This document shows, one piece after another, positions 25,138 to 32,775 of a stretch of 53,889 nt of DNA. The translations under genes and the position numbers were made by a program. Source of the stretch: Confluentibacter sediminis (GTDB lineage Bacteria; Bacteroidota; Bacteroidia; Flavobacteriales; Flavobacteriaceae); assembly GCF_003258355.1 (NCBI RefSeq), contig NZ_QKPO01000024.1:1-53889 (forward strand). Reading direction: 5' to 3'. Position 1 is the stretch's first letter, and every line of letters begins with the position of its first letter. Under the pieces are notes generated by a model. That model had not been told where the DNA came from and ran no database searches. It saw only the letters and a list, made by a program, of their open reading frames with translations.

Positions 25138-26352
25138 TTAATAATTAAATGGGTTTTCAATAGAAAGGGCAGGTTGAGTAAACCATTTGGGACCTTGGTT
25201 CGTCATATAAATATGGTCTTCTAATCTGATACCAAATTCATTGGGCACACAAATCATAGGTTCTACACTGTAGCACATTCCTTCCTTTAGAGCCATGTTG
25301 TTTTCTTTTAATATATAAGGATATTCATGTATGTCTAAACCAATACCATGACCAGTTCTATGTGGACACCCAGGGAGGTTATAATCGGGGCCAAGTCCGT
25401 GGGATTCAATTGTTTTTCGTGCGGCCGTGTCTACAGCATGGCATGTGTTTCCTATTTTTGAAGCATTAAAGGCCGCTATTTGAGCTTCTTTTTCTATATT
25501 CCAAATGGTACGTTGGTAATCGTTTGCTTCGCCAAAAATATAGGTTCTTGTAATGTCTGAAATGTAGTTATATAAAGAGCATCCAGTATCCACCAGAACA
25601 ATATCATTAATTTCCAAAGGCTTTGGTGTTTTAACACCATGTGGAAAGGAACTATCTTTTCCAAACAAGACAATACAGAAATAGGAACCCGACGATACAC
25701 CATGTCGTTTGTGGGCTTCATGAATAAAATCTTCTACTTCTTTAGCGGTAATACCGACCCTTAAAATTCTAGCTGTTGCTTTATGAACCTCAAGCGTGAT
25801 GTTCATTAAAGCTTGCATGATGGCAATTTCGGCTTCAGATTTAACCATTCTACAAGCCGAAATAATAGACTTAGCATTGTTTATTGTTAATGATTTTGAT
25901 GCGTTAACAATACCTTCATAAATAAAAAACGGCGTGCTTTCATCAATTAAAATTTCACCTTCAGCAATGTTTTTAGATTTAAGAATGGTATTGAATAATT
26001 CAAAGGGGCTTTCATGTTCTTCCCAACTATGGATCTCGCCTTCCATCATCATAAAATCTCTAATAGTGCCTTCTTCAAATTTAGGCGCTACATAATGAAT
26101 CTCGCTATTTGCCAATAAAATAGCACCCACCATACGTTCACTTGAATGCCACTGAGTTCCTGTAAAATAAAGTAAATTTGTGCCTGCGTTTAAATATATA
26201 GCTTTAACATTTTGAGCCTGCATAAGACCGCAAGCTTTGCTAATTCTATTTTTATATGCTGCTTCTTGAATAGGTTGAATTAGTTGTGCTGTAGGTTTAA
26301 TGGCATTTAATTCAGTTTCAATGTTCGAACCTCCTATTCCAAATGTATTCAT
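25138..26352 (-). CDS. M24 Xaa-Pro aminopeptidase / dipeptidase
   Basis: 404 residues, no signal peptide, so cytoplasmic. An N-terminal creatinase/prolidase-type domain (about 30-160) is followed by the pita-bread M24 domain. The five metal ligands are visible: Asp in VLVDTGC, Asp in YISDITRTY, His in TGHGIGLDIHEYP, Glu in YSVEPMI and Glu in GIRLEDHI. M24 Xaa-Pro enzymes split X-Pro or X-Hyp bonds and would free hydroxyproline inside the cell. It is the last gene of the hydroxyproline operon, 119 bp behind the dehydrogenase gene. A weak half-match to the shared motif lies at 26441-26455. Its presence with a 4-hydroxyproline pathway strongly suggests peptide-bound hydroxyproline as substrate. 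Confidence 0.85.
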   Translation of the reverse strand: MNTFGIGGSNIETELNAIKPTAQLIQPIQEAAYKNRISKACGLMQAQNVKAIYLNAGTNLLYFTGTQWHSSERMVGAILLANSEIHYVAPKFEEGTIRDFMMMEGEIHSWEEHESPFELFNTILKSKNIAEGEILIDESTPFFIYEGIVNASKSLTINNAKSIISACRMVKSEAEIAIMQALMNITLEVHKATARILRVGITAKEVEDFIHEAHKRHGVSSGSYFCIVLFGKDSSFPHGVKTPKPLEINDIVLVDTGCSLYNYISDITRTYIFGEANDYQRTIWNIEKEAQIAAFNASKIGNTCHAVDTAARKTIESHGLGPDYNLPGCPHRTGHGIGLDIHEYPYILKENNMALKEGMCYSVEPMICVPNEFGIRLEDHIYMTNQGPKWFTQPALSIENPFNY

Positions 26353-26471
26353 ATTTTATTACTGTTTTTCTTTGTAGAATTTAAACGTATTCTACTTGTT
26401 ATTATTCTTTTATTAAATAAAAAGCTAAGATGTTAATCGAGTATTATCTTAACTTAAACACAGTGTATCCT

Positions 26472-27716
26472 TTATTTAAAACGCTCCGGTGAGAGTGGAT
26501 TTAAATTTACTGAAGTGTGTTTATTTTCTATTAACTCTGTAACAAGTTTTCCTGTAATGGGACCTAAACTCCAACCCATCATGGCATGACCCGCAGCAAT
26601 GGTTAAGTTATTATATTTACTTGTTTTTCCTATAAAAGGAACACCATCTGGAGATACAGGTCTTAATCCAGAAGTGGCATTAGCACGCTCAGCTTCATTA
26701 ATTTCAATCGCTTTGTAGTATTTTTTTGCCGCATTAGCTAAAGCTTCAACACGTTCTTTTCTAACTACTGTATTATTTCCAGAAAACTCCATAGTTCCTG
26801 CAAAACGAGTAAAACCATTCATGGGTGTAATAGCTGCTTTAGCCTCTAATAAAATGGTTGGTATGGTGATACCTGTAGGTCTATGTACATCCATACTATA
26901 GCCTTTACCACCTTGTATAGGCACATTTAGGTTTAATTTTGAAGCTAAATGTGATGTCCAACTACCACTAGCCAATACAAAATCGTCTGCTTCATAAACA
27001 TCATTTTGGGTAGCGACAGAAATGATTTGATTGTTTTTTACAGTAAAGTCTTTAACTTCTTGATTGATTTTAAACATTACTCCATTATTTTCTAACCATG
27101 TTTTTATGGTTGCCATAAAATGGTTGGGCGTCATGTGTGAATCACATTTGTAATGCACGGCTCCAATAACATTATCTGATAAAACGGGTTGTATTTTATG
27201 TAATTCTTCTTTGTTCAAACACGTAACATCCAATCCTTCATTTAACGCACGATGTGCTATTTCATGTTCTTCCTCCTCGCTTTTCGGATTGCTATAGGCC
27301 ATTAAAACCCCTTTTTTTTCATAATGAAAATCGAAATCCAGGGATGCAAGCATGTCCTCGAATAAGGCTTGGCTTTTCAAGTTTAACTCCTTTAAAACAG
27401 GAATTGATTTTTCAACATTCGACTTGGTGGACGATTTTTTAAAAAGCCATGCCCATTTAAAAAAATCCAGGTCTAGGCGAGGTTTGATATAAAAGGGACT
27501 TGCACTGTTGAACATCCATTTGATGCCTTGGGTGATAATACCTGGTGCAGCCAATGGTATAAAATGACTAGGTGTTAAATAGCCAGCATTGATAAACGAA
27601 GCACCAGTTGATATATCACTTTGATCTAAGACAGTTACTAAATATCCTTTTTTTGTTAAATAATAGGCACTGCACAGTCCTGAGATACCACCCCCAATTA
27701 TAACTACTTTTTTCAT
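26472..27716 (-). CDS. FAD-dependent D-amino-acid dehydrogenase (cis-4-hydroxy-D-proline dehydrogenase)
   Basis: 414 residues. It starts with an FAD-binding Rossmann motif (VIIGGGISGLCSAYYL) and has the DadA/DAO-family fold, with a C-terminal GLRPVSPDGVPFIGKT and AAGHAMMGWSLGPITGKLV. In hydroxyproline loci this family oxidises cis-4-hydroxy-D-proline, the epimerase product, to 1-pyrroline-4-hydroxy-2-carboxylate, passing electrons to the respiratory chain. It would probably also oxidise D-proline to pyrroline-2-carboxylate, the substrate proposed for the cyclodeaminase-family protein at 14077. It lies 109 bp after the epimerase gene and 119 bp before the M24 gene. The assignment rests on family plus context. 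Confidence 0.85.
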   Translation of the reverse strand: MKKVVIIGGGISGLCSAYYLTKKGYLVTVLDQSDISTGASFINAGYLTPSHFIPLAAPGIITQGIKWMFNSASPFYIKPRLDLDFFKWAWLFKKSSTKSNVEKSIPVLKELNLKSQALFEDMLASLDFDFHYEKKGVLMAYSNPKSEEEEHEIAHRALNEGLDVTCLNKEELHKIQPVLSDNVIGAVHYKCDSHMTPNHFMATIKTWLENNGVMFKINQEVKDFTVKNNQIISVATQNDVYEADDFVLASGSWTSHLASKLNLNVPIQGGKGYSMDVHRPTGITIPTILLEAKAAITPMNGFTRFAGTMEFSGNNTVVRKERVEALANAAKKYYKAIEINEAERANATSGLRPVSPDGVPFIGKTSKYNNLTIAAGHAMMGWSLGPITGKLVTELIENKHTSVNLNPLSPERFK

Positions 27717-27825
27717 TAATTGTTAGTTTGTATGATGTTTAAAATAAAATGCGCCAGTAAAATCGTTTTAAGGGTTGATTTTTTCTGTGCGCATTTTGTA
27801 TGTTTATTGTTATTTATTGTTCTAT

Positions 27826-28833
27826 TTATATCACTTGAAATCCGTGAGCGTAAGGATCATCATCATCTATGATAATATTATTATAACCTGTTACTTGTGC
27901 CCATCCTTGAATACTTGGTATGATAGCTTTTTTGCCAGCAAGCGTCGTTTCTTGTTCAACTTTTCCAATAAATTTGCTGCCAATAAAACTTTCATGGATA
28001 AAGGCTTCGCCTATTTTCAACTTGCCTTTTGCATATAATTGTGCCAAGCGAGCAGAAGTTCCAGTGCCACAAGGAGAACGGTCAATAGCCTTATCACCAT
28101 AAAATACAGCATTTCTCCCTGACGAATTTGGATCTATAGGGTTGCCAGTCCAAAGCATATGGCTTACATCTCTAATCGTGCTATTTTCTGGATGGATGAA
28201 CATATTAGGATATTTTTCATTAATACGATGTCTAACAACTTGAGAATATTGAATGATCTTACTAGCTGTAAAATCATGGATTCCACTAAAGTTTTTTTGC
28301 GGATCTACAATGGCATAATAATTTCCACCATAGGCAACATCAAAAATTAATTCCCCTAATTCTGGGCATTCAATAGTTAGGTTTTCGGACGCTAAATATG
28401 ATTTAACATTCACTAATTTAACCCAATCCACCTTTTTTCCGGTTTGTTGATATTCAATTTCAACCAATCCAGCCGGAGCTTCCATTTTAATTTTGCCAGG
28501 TATTTTTGGGGTAACCAAACCTTCTTCAATGGCAATGGTTATAGTACCAATAGTACCATGACCACACATAGGTAAACACCCAGAAGTTTCTATAAAAAGA
28601 ATAGCAAAATCATTTTCCAGATTGTGTGGAGGATATAAAATACTACCACTCATCATATCATGACCTCGTGGTTCAAACATGAGCCCTTTTCGAATCCAAT
28701 CAAATTCTTTAAGGAAATGTTGACGCTTTTCACTCATAGTATTACCTATCAAGTTAGGGCCACCACCAGCAACAACACGCACAGGATTTCCGCACGTGTG
28801 AGCATCTACACAAAAAAAGGTTTTTCTTGCCAT
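27826..28833 (-). CDS. 4-hydroxyproline 2-epimerase
   Basis: 335 residues of the proline racemase family. Both catalytic cysteines are present: Cys90 in LPMCGHGTIG and Cys255 in DRSPCGTGTSARLA. This rules out the trans-3-hydroxyproline dehydratase branch, where the second Cys is Thr. With the DadA-type dehydrogenase and DapA-type deaminase on either side, it is best read as the enzyme turning trans-4-hydroxy-L-proline into cis-4-hydroxy-D-proline (LhpA/HypE type) rather than proline racemase. Cytoplasmic. Second gene of the operon, 168 bp after the deaminase gene; that gap contains no second gene. Confidence 0.88.
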   Translation of the reverse strand: MARKTFFCVDAHTCGNPVRVVAGGGPNLIGNTMSEKRQHFLKEFDWIRKGLMFEPRGHDMMSGSILYPPHNLENDFAILFIETSGCLPMCGHGTIGTITIAIEEGLVTPKIPGKIKMEAPAGLVEIEYQQTGKKVDWVKLVNVKSYLASENLTIECPELGELIFDVAYGGNYYAIVDPQKNFSGIHDFTASKIIQYSQVVRHRINEKYPNMFIHPENSTIRDVSHMLWTGNPIDPNSSGRNAVFYGDKAIDRSPCGTGTSARLAQLYAKGKLKIGEAFIHESFIGSKFIGKVEQETTLAGKKAIIPSIQGWAQVTGYNNIIIDDDDPYAHGFQVI

Positions 28834-29001
28834 GTATTATTAAGAATGCTTTTTAAATTTCGAAATTAATTGTTTTTAGAATTCCTTCAATAAATACCAG
28901 ATAGGTATTAATATTCATTTATGACTAATCATTTTATGACTATTAGTTACTAAAGTAATCAGTTGATTTCTAATTTAAATTTTATCTATAATCATTATTT
29001 C

Positions 29002-29913
29002 TTATAGATTTTTGTATTCTGGTAATGTTGGTCTGTTCTTCATCGCAGTGTTTATTATATTCAAAACACGTTCTCTTTCTGCTCCCTGTAAAGGTAATCT
29101 TGGAGCTCTTACGTTTTCTGTACCAATACCAGTAGCAACTTCTGCTAGCTTAATGTTTTGAACTAATTGTGCGCTAATATCCAATTCTAATAAAGGCATA
29201 AACCATCTATAAATCTCTAAAGCTTCTTTCATTTTTCCTGCTTTAGCGAGTTTGTAAACAGCTACCGTTTCGGCAGGATATGCACACACTAAGCCTGCAA
29301 CCCAGCCATCGGCACCAATAACGGTACTTTCTAGCCCAAGGGTGTCAACACCTGTGAATATTTTGTAACGATCACCAAAACGATTTTTTAATCGAATGAT
29401 ATTGGTAATATCTCTTGTTGATTCTTTTATCGCTTCAATGTTTTTACAAACCATCATCTCTTCAAACATATCCAAGGTTACTTCAATTTTATAATCTATA
29501 GGATTGTTATAGATCATGATTGGTAATGAGGTACTGTTCGCTATGGCTTTAAAATATGTTACCGTTTCAAAATCGGTAGCTTTGTAGCGCATTGGAGGTA
29601 ATAACATTAAACCGTTTGCACCAGTTGCTTCGGCATGTTTTGCGACGGCAATGGCATCTTTAGTACTTTGCTCTGCGATGTTAATAATTACAGGAATTTT
29701 TCCATCAACAATGGATAATGTCGTTTTAATTAAAACTTCTTTTTCATCCGGTGTTAATGTACTTGCTTCACCTAATGTACCACCTAGAATAATTCCATTT
29801 ACACCAGCTTCTATTTGTGCCTTGATGTTTTTTTCGAACATTACAAGGTCTAATTTATCATCACTTGTAAACTTTGTTGTGACTGCAGGCATGACGCCTT
29901 CCCATTTTATCAT
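29002..29913 (-). CDS. DapA-family 1-pyrroline-4-hydroxy-2-carboxylate deaminase candidate
   Basis: 303 residues of the dihydrodipicolinate synthase/N-acetylneuraminate lyase family (TIM barrel). It shows GGTLGEASTLTPDEK near residue 45, Tyr135 in MIYNNP and the Schiff-base Lys163 in EAIKESTRD. In hydroxyproline loci this family (LhpC type) deaminates and dehydrates pyrroline-4-hydroxy-2-carboxylate to alpha-ketoglutarate semialdehyde. A true lysine-pathway DapA is less likely given the neighbours. It is the first gene of the operon, and a TAAATTTG -7 box (29940-29933, minus strand) and the dyad motif at 29983 lie upstream. Confidence 0.85.
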   Translation of the reverse strand: MIKWEGVMPAVTTKFTSDDKLDLVMFEKNIKAQIEAGVNGIILGGTLGEASTLTPDEKEVLIKTTLSIVDGKIPVIINIAEQSTKDAIAVAKHAEATGANGLMLLPPMRYKATDFETVTYFKAIANSTSLPIMIYNNPIDYKIEVTLDMFEEMMVCKNIEAIKESTRDITNIIRLKNRFGDRYKIFTGVDTLGLESTVIGADGWVAGLVCAYPAETVAVYKLAKAGKMKEALEIYRWFMPLLELDISAQLVQNIKLAEVATGIGTENVRAPRLPLQGAERERVLNIINTAMKNRPTLPEYKNL

Positions 29914-29932
29914 AAAATTTAATTTTGATATG

Positions 29933-29940
29933 CAAATTTA
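29933..29940 (-). promoter_or_regulatory. -7 box of the hydroxyproline operon
   Basis: On the minus strand TAAATTTG, a full match to the Bacteroidota -7 consensus TAnnTTTG, 20 nt before the deaminase ATG. No good TTG lies 19-21 nt further upstream. The dyad motif is about 43 nt upstream, consistent with activation. Confidence 0.5.
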
Positions 29941-29982
29941 AATCATGTTTTGAAAAAAAATACGACAATTATTAACACATTA

Positions 29983-29997
29983 TAATACTATATTACC
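29983..29997. promoter_or_regulatory. shared dyad operator candidate, site 2 (between Hyp operon and araC)
   Basis: TAATACTATATTACC shares its 13-bp core TAATACTATATTA with the site in front of SusC (48655-48667). It lies between the divergent deaminase and AraC genes, 70 bp and 54 bp from the two starts. The GAAA flank is absent here. Confidence 0.5.
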
Positions 29998-30050
29998 TAG
30001 CAAATAGATTCATGTTATTTTTTTTAGTAATATTAGCAAAAACAACTGAG

Positions 30051-30896
30051 ATGAAAGCACTGCCATTTAAAATTCCAAAGCCAGAAAATGAGGCTCTTGT
30101 TTATCAAGAAGAACGTTTAAAAGTATTGTATGATCAATTTCACCAACATAGTGAAATACAGATTAGCTATGTGGAAAAAGGAGCTGGCACATTGCTAGTG
30201 GGCGATACTATTAGCGATTATAAACCTAATGATATTTTGGTTCTCGGAGGTTATGTGCCACACGTTTTTAGAACAGACACTAATTTTTCTGATTTGACTG
30301 TTGTATATACCTTGTTTTTTGACAAGGATTGTTTTGGAAAGGATTTTTTTAAATTACCGGATATGGAAGGCTTGAATACTTTTTTCGAAGAATCACAATA
30401 TGGGATTAGAGTGCATTCCAAAAAAGGAAAAATAATAAATCAATTTGCTAAACTGAAAAACCAAAATAAGGTACAGAGAATAGCAACCCTTTTAAAGATT
30501 ATAGATTATATTAATTTGGCAGAAAAAAAACCGTTGTCTTCTTTTATTTATAAAAAGAAATATACCGATGACGAAGGCAAGCGTATGAATGATGTGTTTA
30601 ATTACGCTATGGAAAGGTATTATGAGCCTATTACTTTAGAAGAAATATCGGAAAGAGCAAATATGAGCAAGAATGCATTCTGTCGGTACTTTAAAAAAAG
30701 GACTAATAAAACTTTTTTTCAGTTTTTAATTGAGATTCGTATCGAGAATGCATGTAAGCTTATTTATAATAGCCCAGATATGTCGATTGCTGCTATCTCA
30801 GAACAATGTGGATTTCAAAATACAGCTAACTTTAATCGAAAGTTTAAAGAAATTAAAGGTGTTACACCTACCAATTTTAGATTCAAGCGGTTTTAA
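30051..30896 (+). CDS. AraC-family regulator of the hydroxyproline/glycoprotein locus
   Basis: 281 residues. An N-terminal cupin-type sensing domain (about 20-140: HQHSEIQISYVEKGAGTLLV, NDILVLGGYVPHVFR) is followed by a C-terminal AraC helix-turn-helix domain (about 190-281: TLEEISERANMSKNAFCRYF ... ISEQCGFQNTANFNRKFKE ... GVTPTNFRFKRF). The ATG at 30051 gives the family-like N-terminus MKALPFKIPKPENEALV; the longer frame from 30012 adds only a hydrophobic leader across the likely promoter. It is the only gene in the region pointing right and stands opposite the hydroxyproline operon. It is the natural candidate for binding the shared dyad. The ligand (hydroxyproline, arabinose or a derivative) is unknown. 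Confidence 0.85.
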   Translation: MKALPFKIPKPENEALVYQEERLKVLYDQFHQHSEIQISYVEKGAGTLLVGDTISDYKPNDILVLGGYVPHVFRTDTNFSDLTVVYTLFFDKDCFGKDFFKLPDMEGLNTFFEESQYGIRVHSKKGKIINQFAKLKNQNKVQRIATLLKIIDYINLAEKKPLSSFIYKKKYTDDEGKRMNDVFNYAMERYYEPITLEEISERANMSKNAFCRYFKKRTNKTFFQFLIEIRIENACKLIYNSPDMSIAAISEQCGFQNTANFNRKFKEIKGVTPTNFRFKRF

Positions 30897-30937
30897 AAAC
30901 CATTTATTTAAGATTAAAGTATTTCTGTTTTTTTAAT

Positions 30938-32344
30938 CTATTCAATAGAGGTATTAGTAAATTTTAGTTTGTAAGGAAATTTTTCATCGTTAGATGGTTG
31001 GTCATCCCATATATGGTTTATGTGTTCAGTAGGAGCTCCAGTTACCACTAACCATAATGTTTTTGTGTTTTCTGGTATTGATATGGAGGCAGTACCCTCT
31101 TTTGTTTTCTCCATAGTACCATATACAGGGGTACTGTCTTCTTTTACAGCTACAAAGCCATAACGCCAACCTTCAATAGTAGTATAATTACCTTCTAAAC
31201 CTACAAAATCCACAGATACCATCGTGCCTACCACAGGAACACTAAGTTGTATAGCATTATAACCATATGATTGAGGAATTTGATTAGATGATATTTGATA
31301 ATACTCATCAGCAACAGCATTTAATAAAGTTGCGTGCTGATAATTTTTTTGTTCGAGTGAGGGTAAATTTTTAATATAATTTTTATTATAAATTCCTAAC
31401 GGATAATCCCATGTGATGTTTTTACAAGCATATTCAAAAACTTCATCATTAAATTGATCTTGAGAAATTCCAGTAATTCTTTTATAGGTTTCTATAGGAT
31501 GTTCTGGGGTTAAGGCTCTTCTCCAGAGTTTTCCTAAAAAGTCTATACCATGTTTTTCTTTCCAATATTCTTGTAAGTACATGGATTGGTATCTAATATC
31601 TTCATGCGAAAAATTTTTATGAACGTTATCTAAGAAATAAGGTAACTCGCCTACAAAATCATCATTATTTTGTTGCCAAGACATGTATTGTGCGCATTGC
31701 TCCCAGAACGATCCAACATAAGATTGATCCCTAAAGCCATAATTACCATCACAAGCAACTTGATATTGGAAAGAATGTCCAAACTCATGAGCTATAACTG
31801 ATTCACTTTTTGTAGTCGTTGGGTTGATCCATAAGGCACCAATAACATTATCATAACCTGATCCCGTAGCCAACCATTCTTCTTGATAGAGTAACATAAG
31901 AATCATTCTATAATTATCAGACTGAGAGTTTCCTTTAATAACAAATTTCATAGTGTCGCGGTAGTAAGTATAATAACTTTCAGCCATTGTTATTAAATTA
32001 TTTATATCCACTCTTAGGTTTGTTCGAGATGTTTTACTGGGGTATTGTCCAAAACCTTTTTCCCAAAAAACAATAATATTATCAGAAGAGGCACTTCTTT
32101 GATAGCTCCATTTACTTTCGTTAGAATCAAAGTCATTATTTTTTAATTCATTAGGGATGTAAATCCCCTTGCCAGAAGTTGGTTTTTCTGCGAATATATA
32201 TTGAAAATTTTCTGGAGGTGTGATTTTCGTCTCTTTAGGAGGGTCAGGTAAATCAGGAGTTTCATTGGTATTGTCAGAAGAACAAGCCACGCATAAAACA
32301 AGGCTAAGTATAAAAATTCTTTTATAAAAAAATAATAGATTCAT
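30938..32344 (-). CDS. DUF6055-like secreted lipoprotein, putative metallopeptidase
   Basis: 468 residues from the ATG at 32344 (MNLLFFYKRIFILSLVLCVACSS), with a lipobox ending at the Cys in LCVAC. A longer frame would add a polar leader. A zinc-peptidase signature HEFGHSFQYQ lies near residue 186, after WINPTTTKSESV. The C-terminal part is beta-rich. This fits DUF6055-type proteins, which are often secreted and found near polysaccharide or glycoprotein genes. The activity is unproven; a surface protease acting on the protein part of a glycoprotein is consistent. It is a single-gene unit with its own 430-bp upstream region, which contains the shared dyad motif at 32622. Confidence 0.7.
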   Translation of the reverse strand: MNLLFFYKRIFILSLVLCVACSSDNTNETPDLPDPPKETKITPPENFQYIFAEKPTSGKGIYIPNELKNNDFDSNESKWSYQRSASSDNIIVFWEKGFGQYPSKTSRTNLRVDINNLITMAESYYTYYRDTMKFVIKGNSQSDNYRMILMLLYQEEWLATGSGYDNVIGALWINPTTTKSESVIAHEFGHSFQYQVACDGNYGFRDQSYVGSFWEQCAQYMSWQQNNDDFVGELPYFLDNVHKNFSHEDIRYQSMYLQEYWKEKHGIDFLGKLWRRALTPEHPIETYKRITGISQDQFNDEVFEYACKNITWDYPLGIYNKNYIKNLPSLEQKNYQHATLLNAVADEYYQISSNQIPQSYGYNAIQLSVPVVGTMVSVDFVGLEGNYTTIEGWRYGFVAVKEDSTPVYGTMEKTKEGTASISIPENTKTLWLVVTGAPTEHINHIWDDQPSNDEKFPYKLKFTNTSIE

Positions 32345-32775
32345 GTTATGTAATTTTATCGTAATGGTTAATGACTTTGTAAAAATGTATTGAATCAATT
32401 TTATTGTTTTTTTAGATTTTGTTGTTTTAAATATGGAACCAAAGAAATTTTAACATCTTTGGCTCCATTCAAAATTTAAACAACTAAACTCAACTAACTA
32501 ATTCAAATAATAATTTTTAAACTTGTAATAATAAGTTATCTATATAAATATGGATTTATAGTATTTTAATATATGATAAAGGTAGGATGTTATAATATCT
32601 AAAGGAATAATATAATTATCTGAAAGTCATATTATATTATCTAATTTTGTGTTGAATACTTATTTTAATCTTATCTGGATACATTTTTGGTTGTCATTCT
32701 CTAATCTTTAAATAATTATGGTGGTGTAATAATTAATACAAAATAAATTATAAGATGATTTGGATTATAGATCCT
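32345..32775. other. regulatory intergenic region of the DUF6055 gene
   Basis: 430 bp between the DUF6055 gene and the haloperoxidase gene; no ORF. It holds the dyad motif at 32622-32641 and otherwise AT-rich sequence. It probably contains the promoter of the DUF6055 gene and the end of the SusCD transcript. Confidence 0.5.
32622..32641. promoter_or_regulatory. shared dyad operator candidate, site 3 (DUF6055 gene)
   Basis: GAAAGTCATATTATATTATC: same GAAAGT flank and ATATTATATTA core as site 1, with two deviations. It lies 278-297 bp upstream of the DUF6055 start, farther than at the other units. Confidence 0.5.

Noticed and set aside
26441-26455. Sixth copy of the dyad motif upstream of the M24 gene
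   Set aside because: GTATTATCTTAACTT matches only half of the pattern and lacks the dyad; not counted.
27826-28833. trans-3-hydroxy-L-proline dehydratase
   Set aside because: Both catalytic positions are Cys (90 and 255); the dehydratase branch has Thr at the second.
29002-29913. Housekeeping lysine-pathway DapA or N-acetylneuraminate lyase
   Set aside because: Same fold, but the gene heads an operon with hydroxyproline epimerase and D-hydroxyproline dehydrogenase; no lysine or sialic acid genes are nearby.
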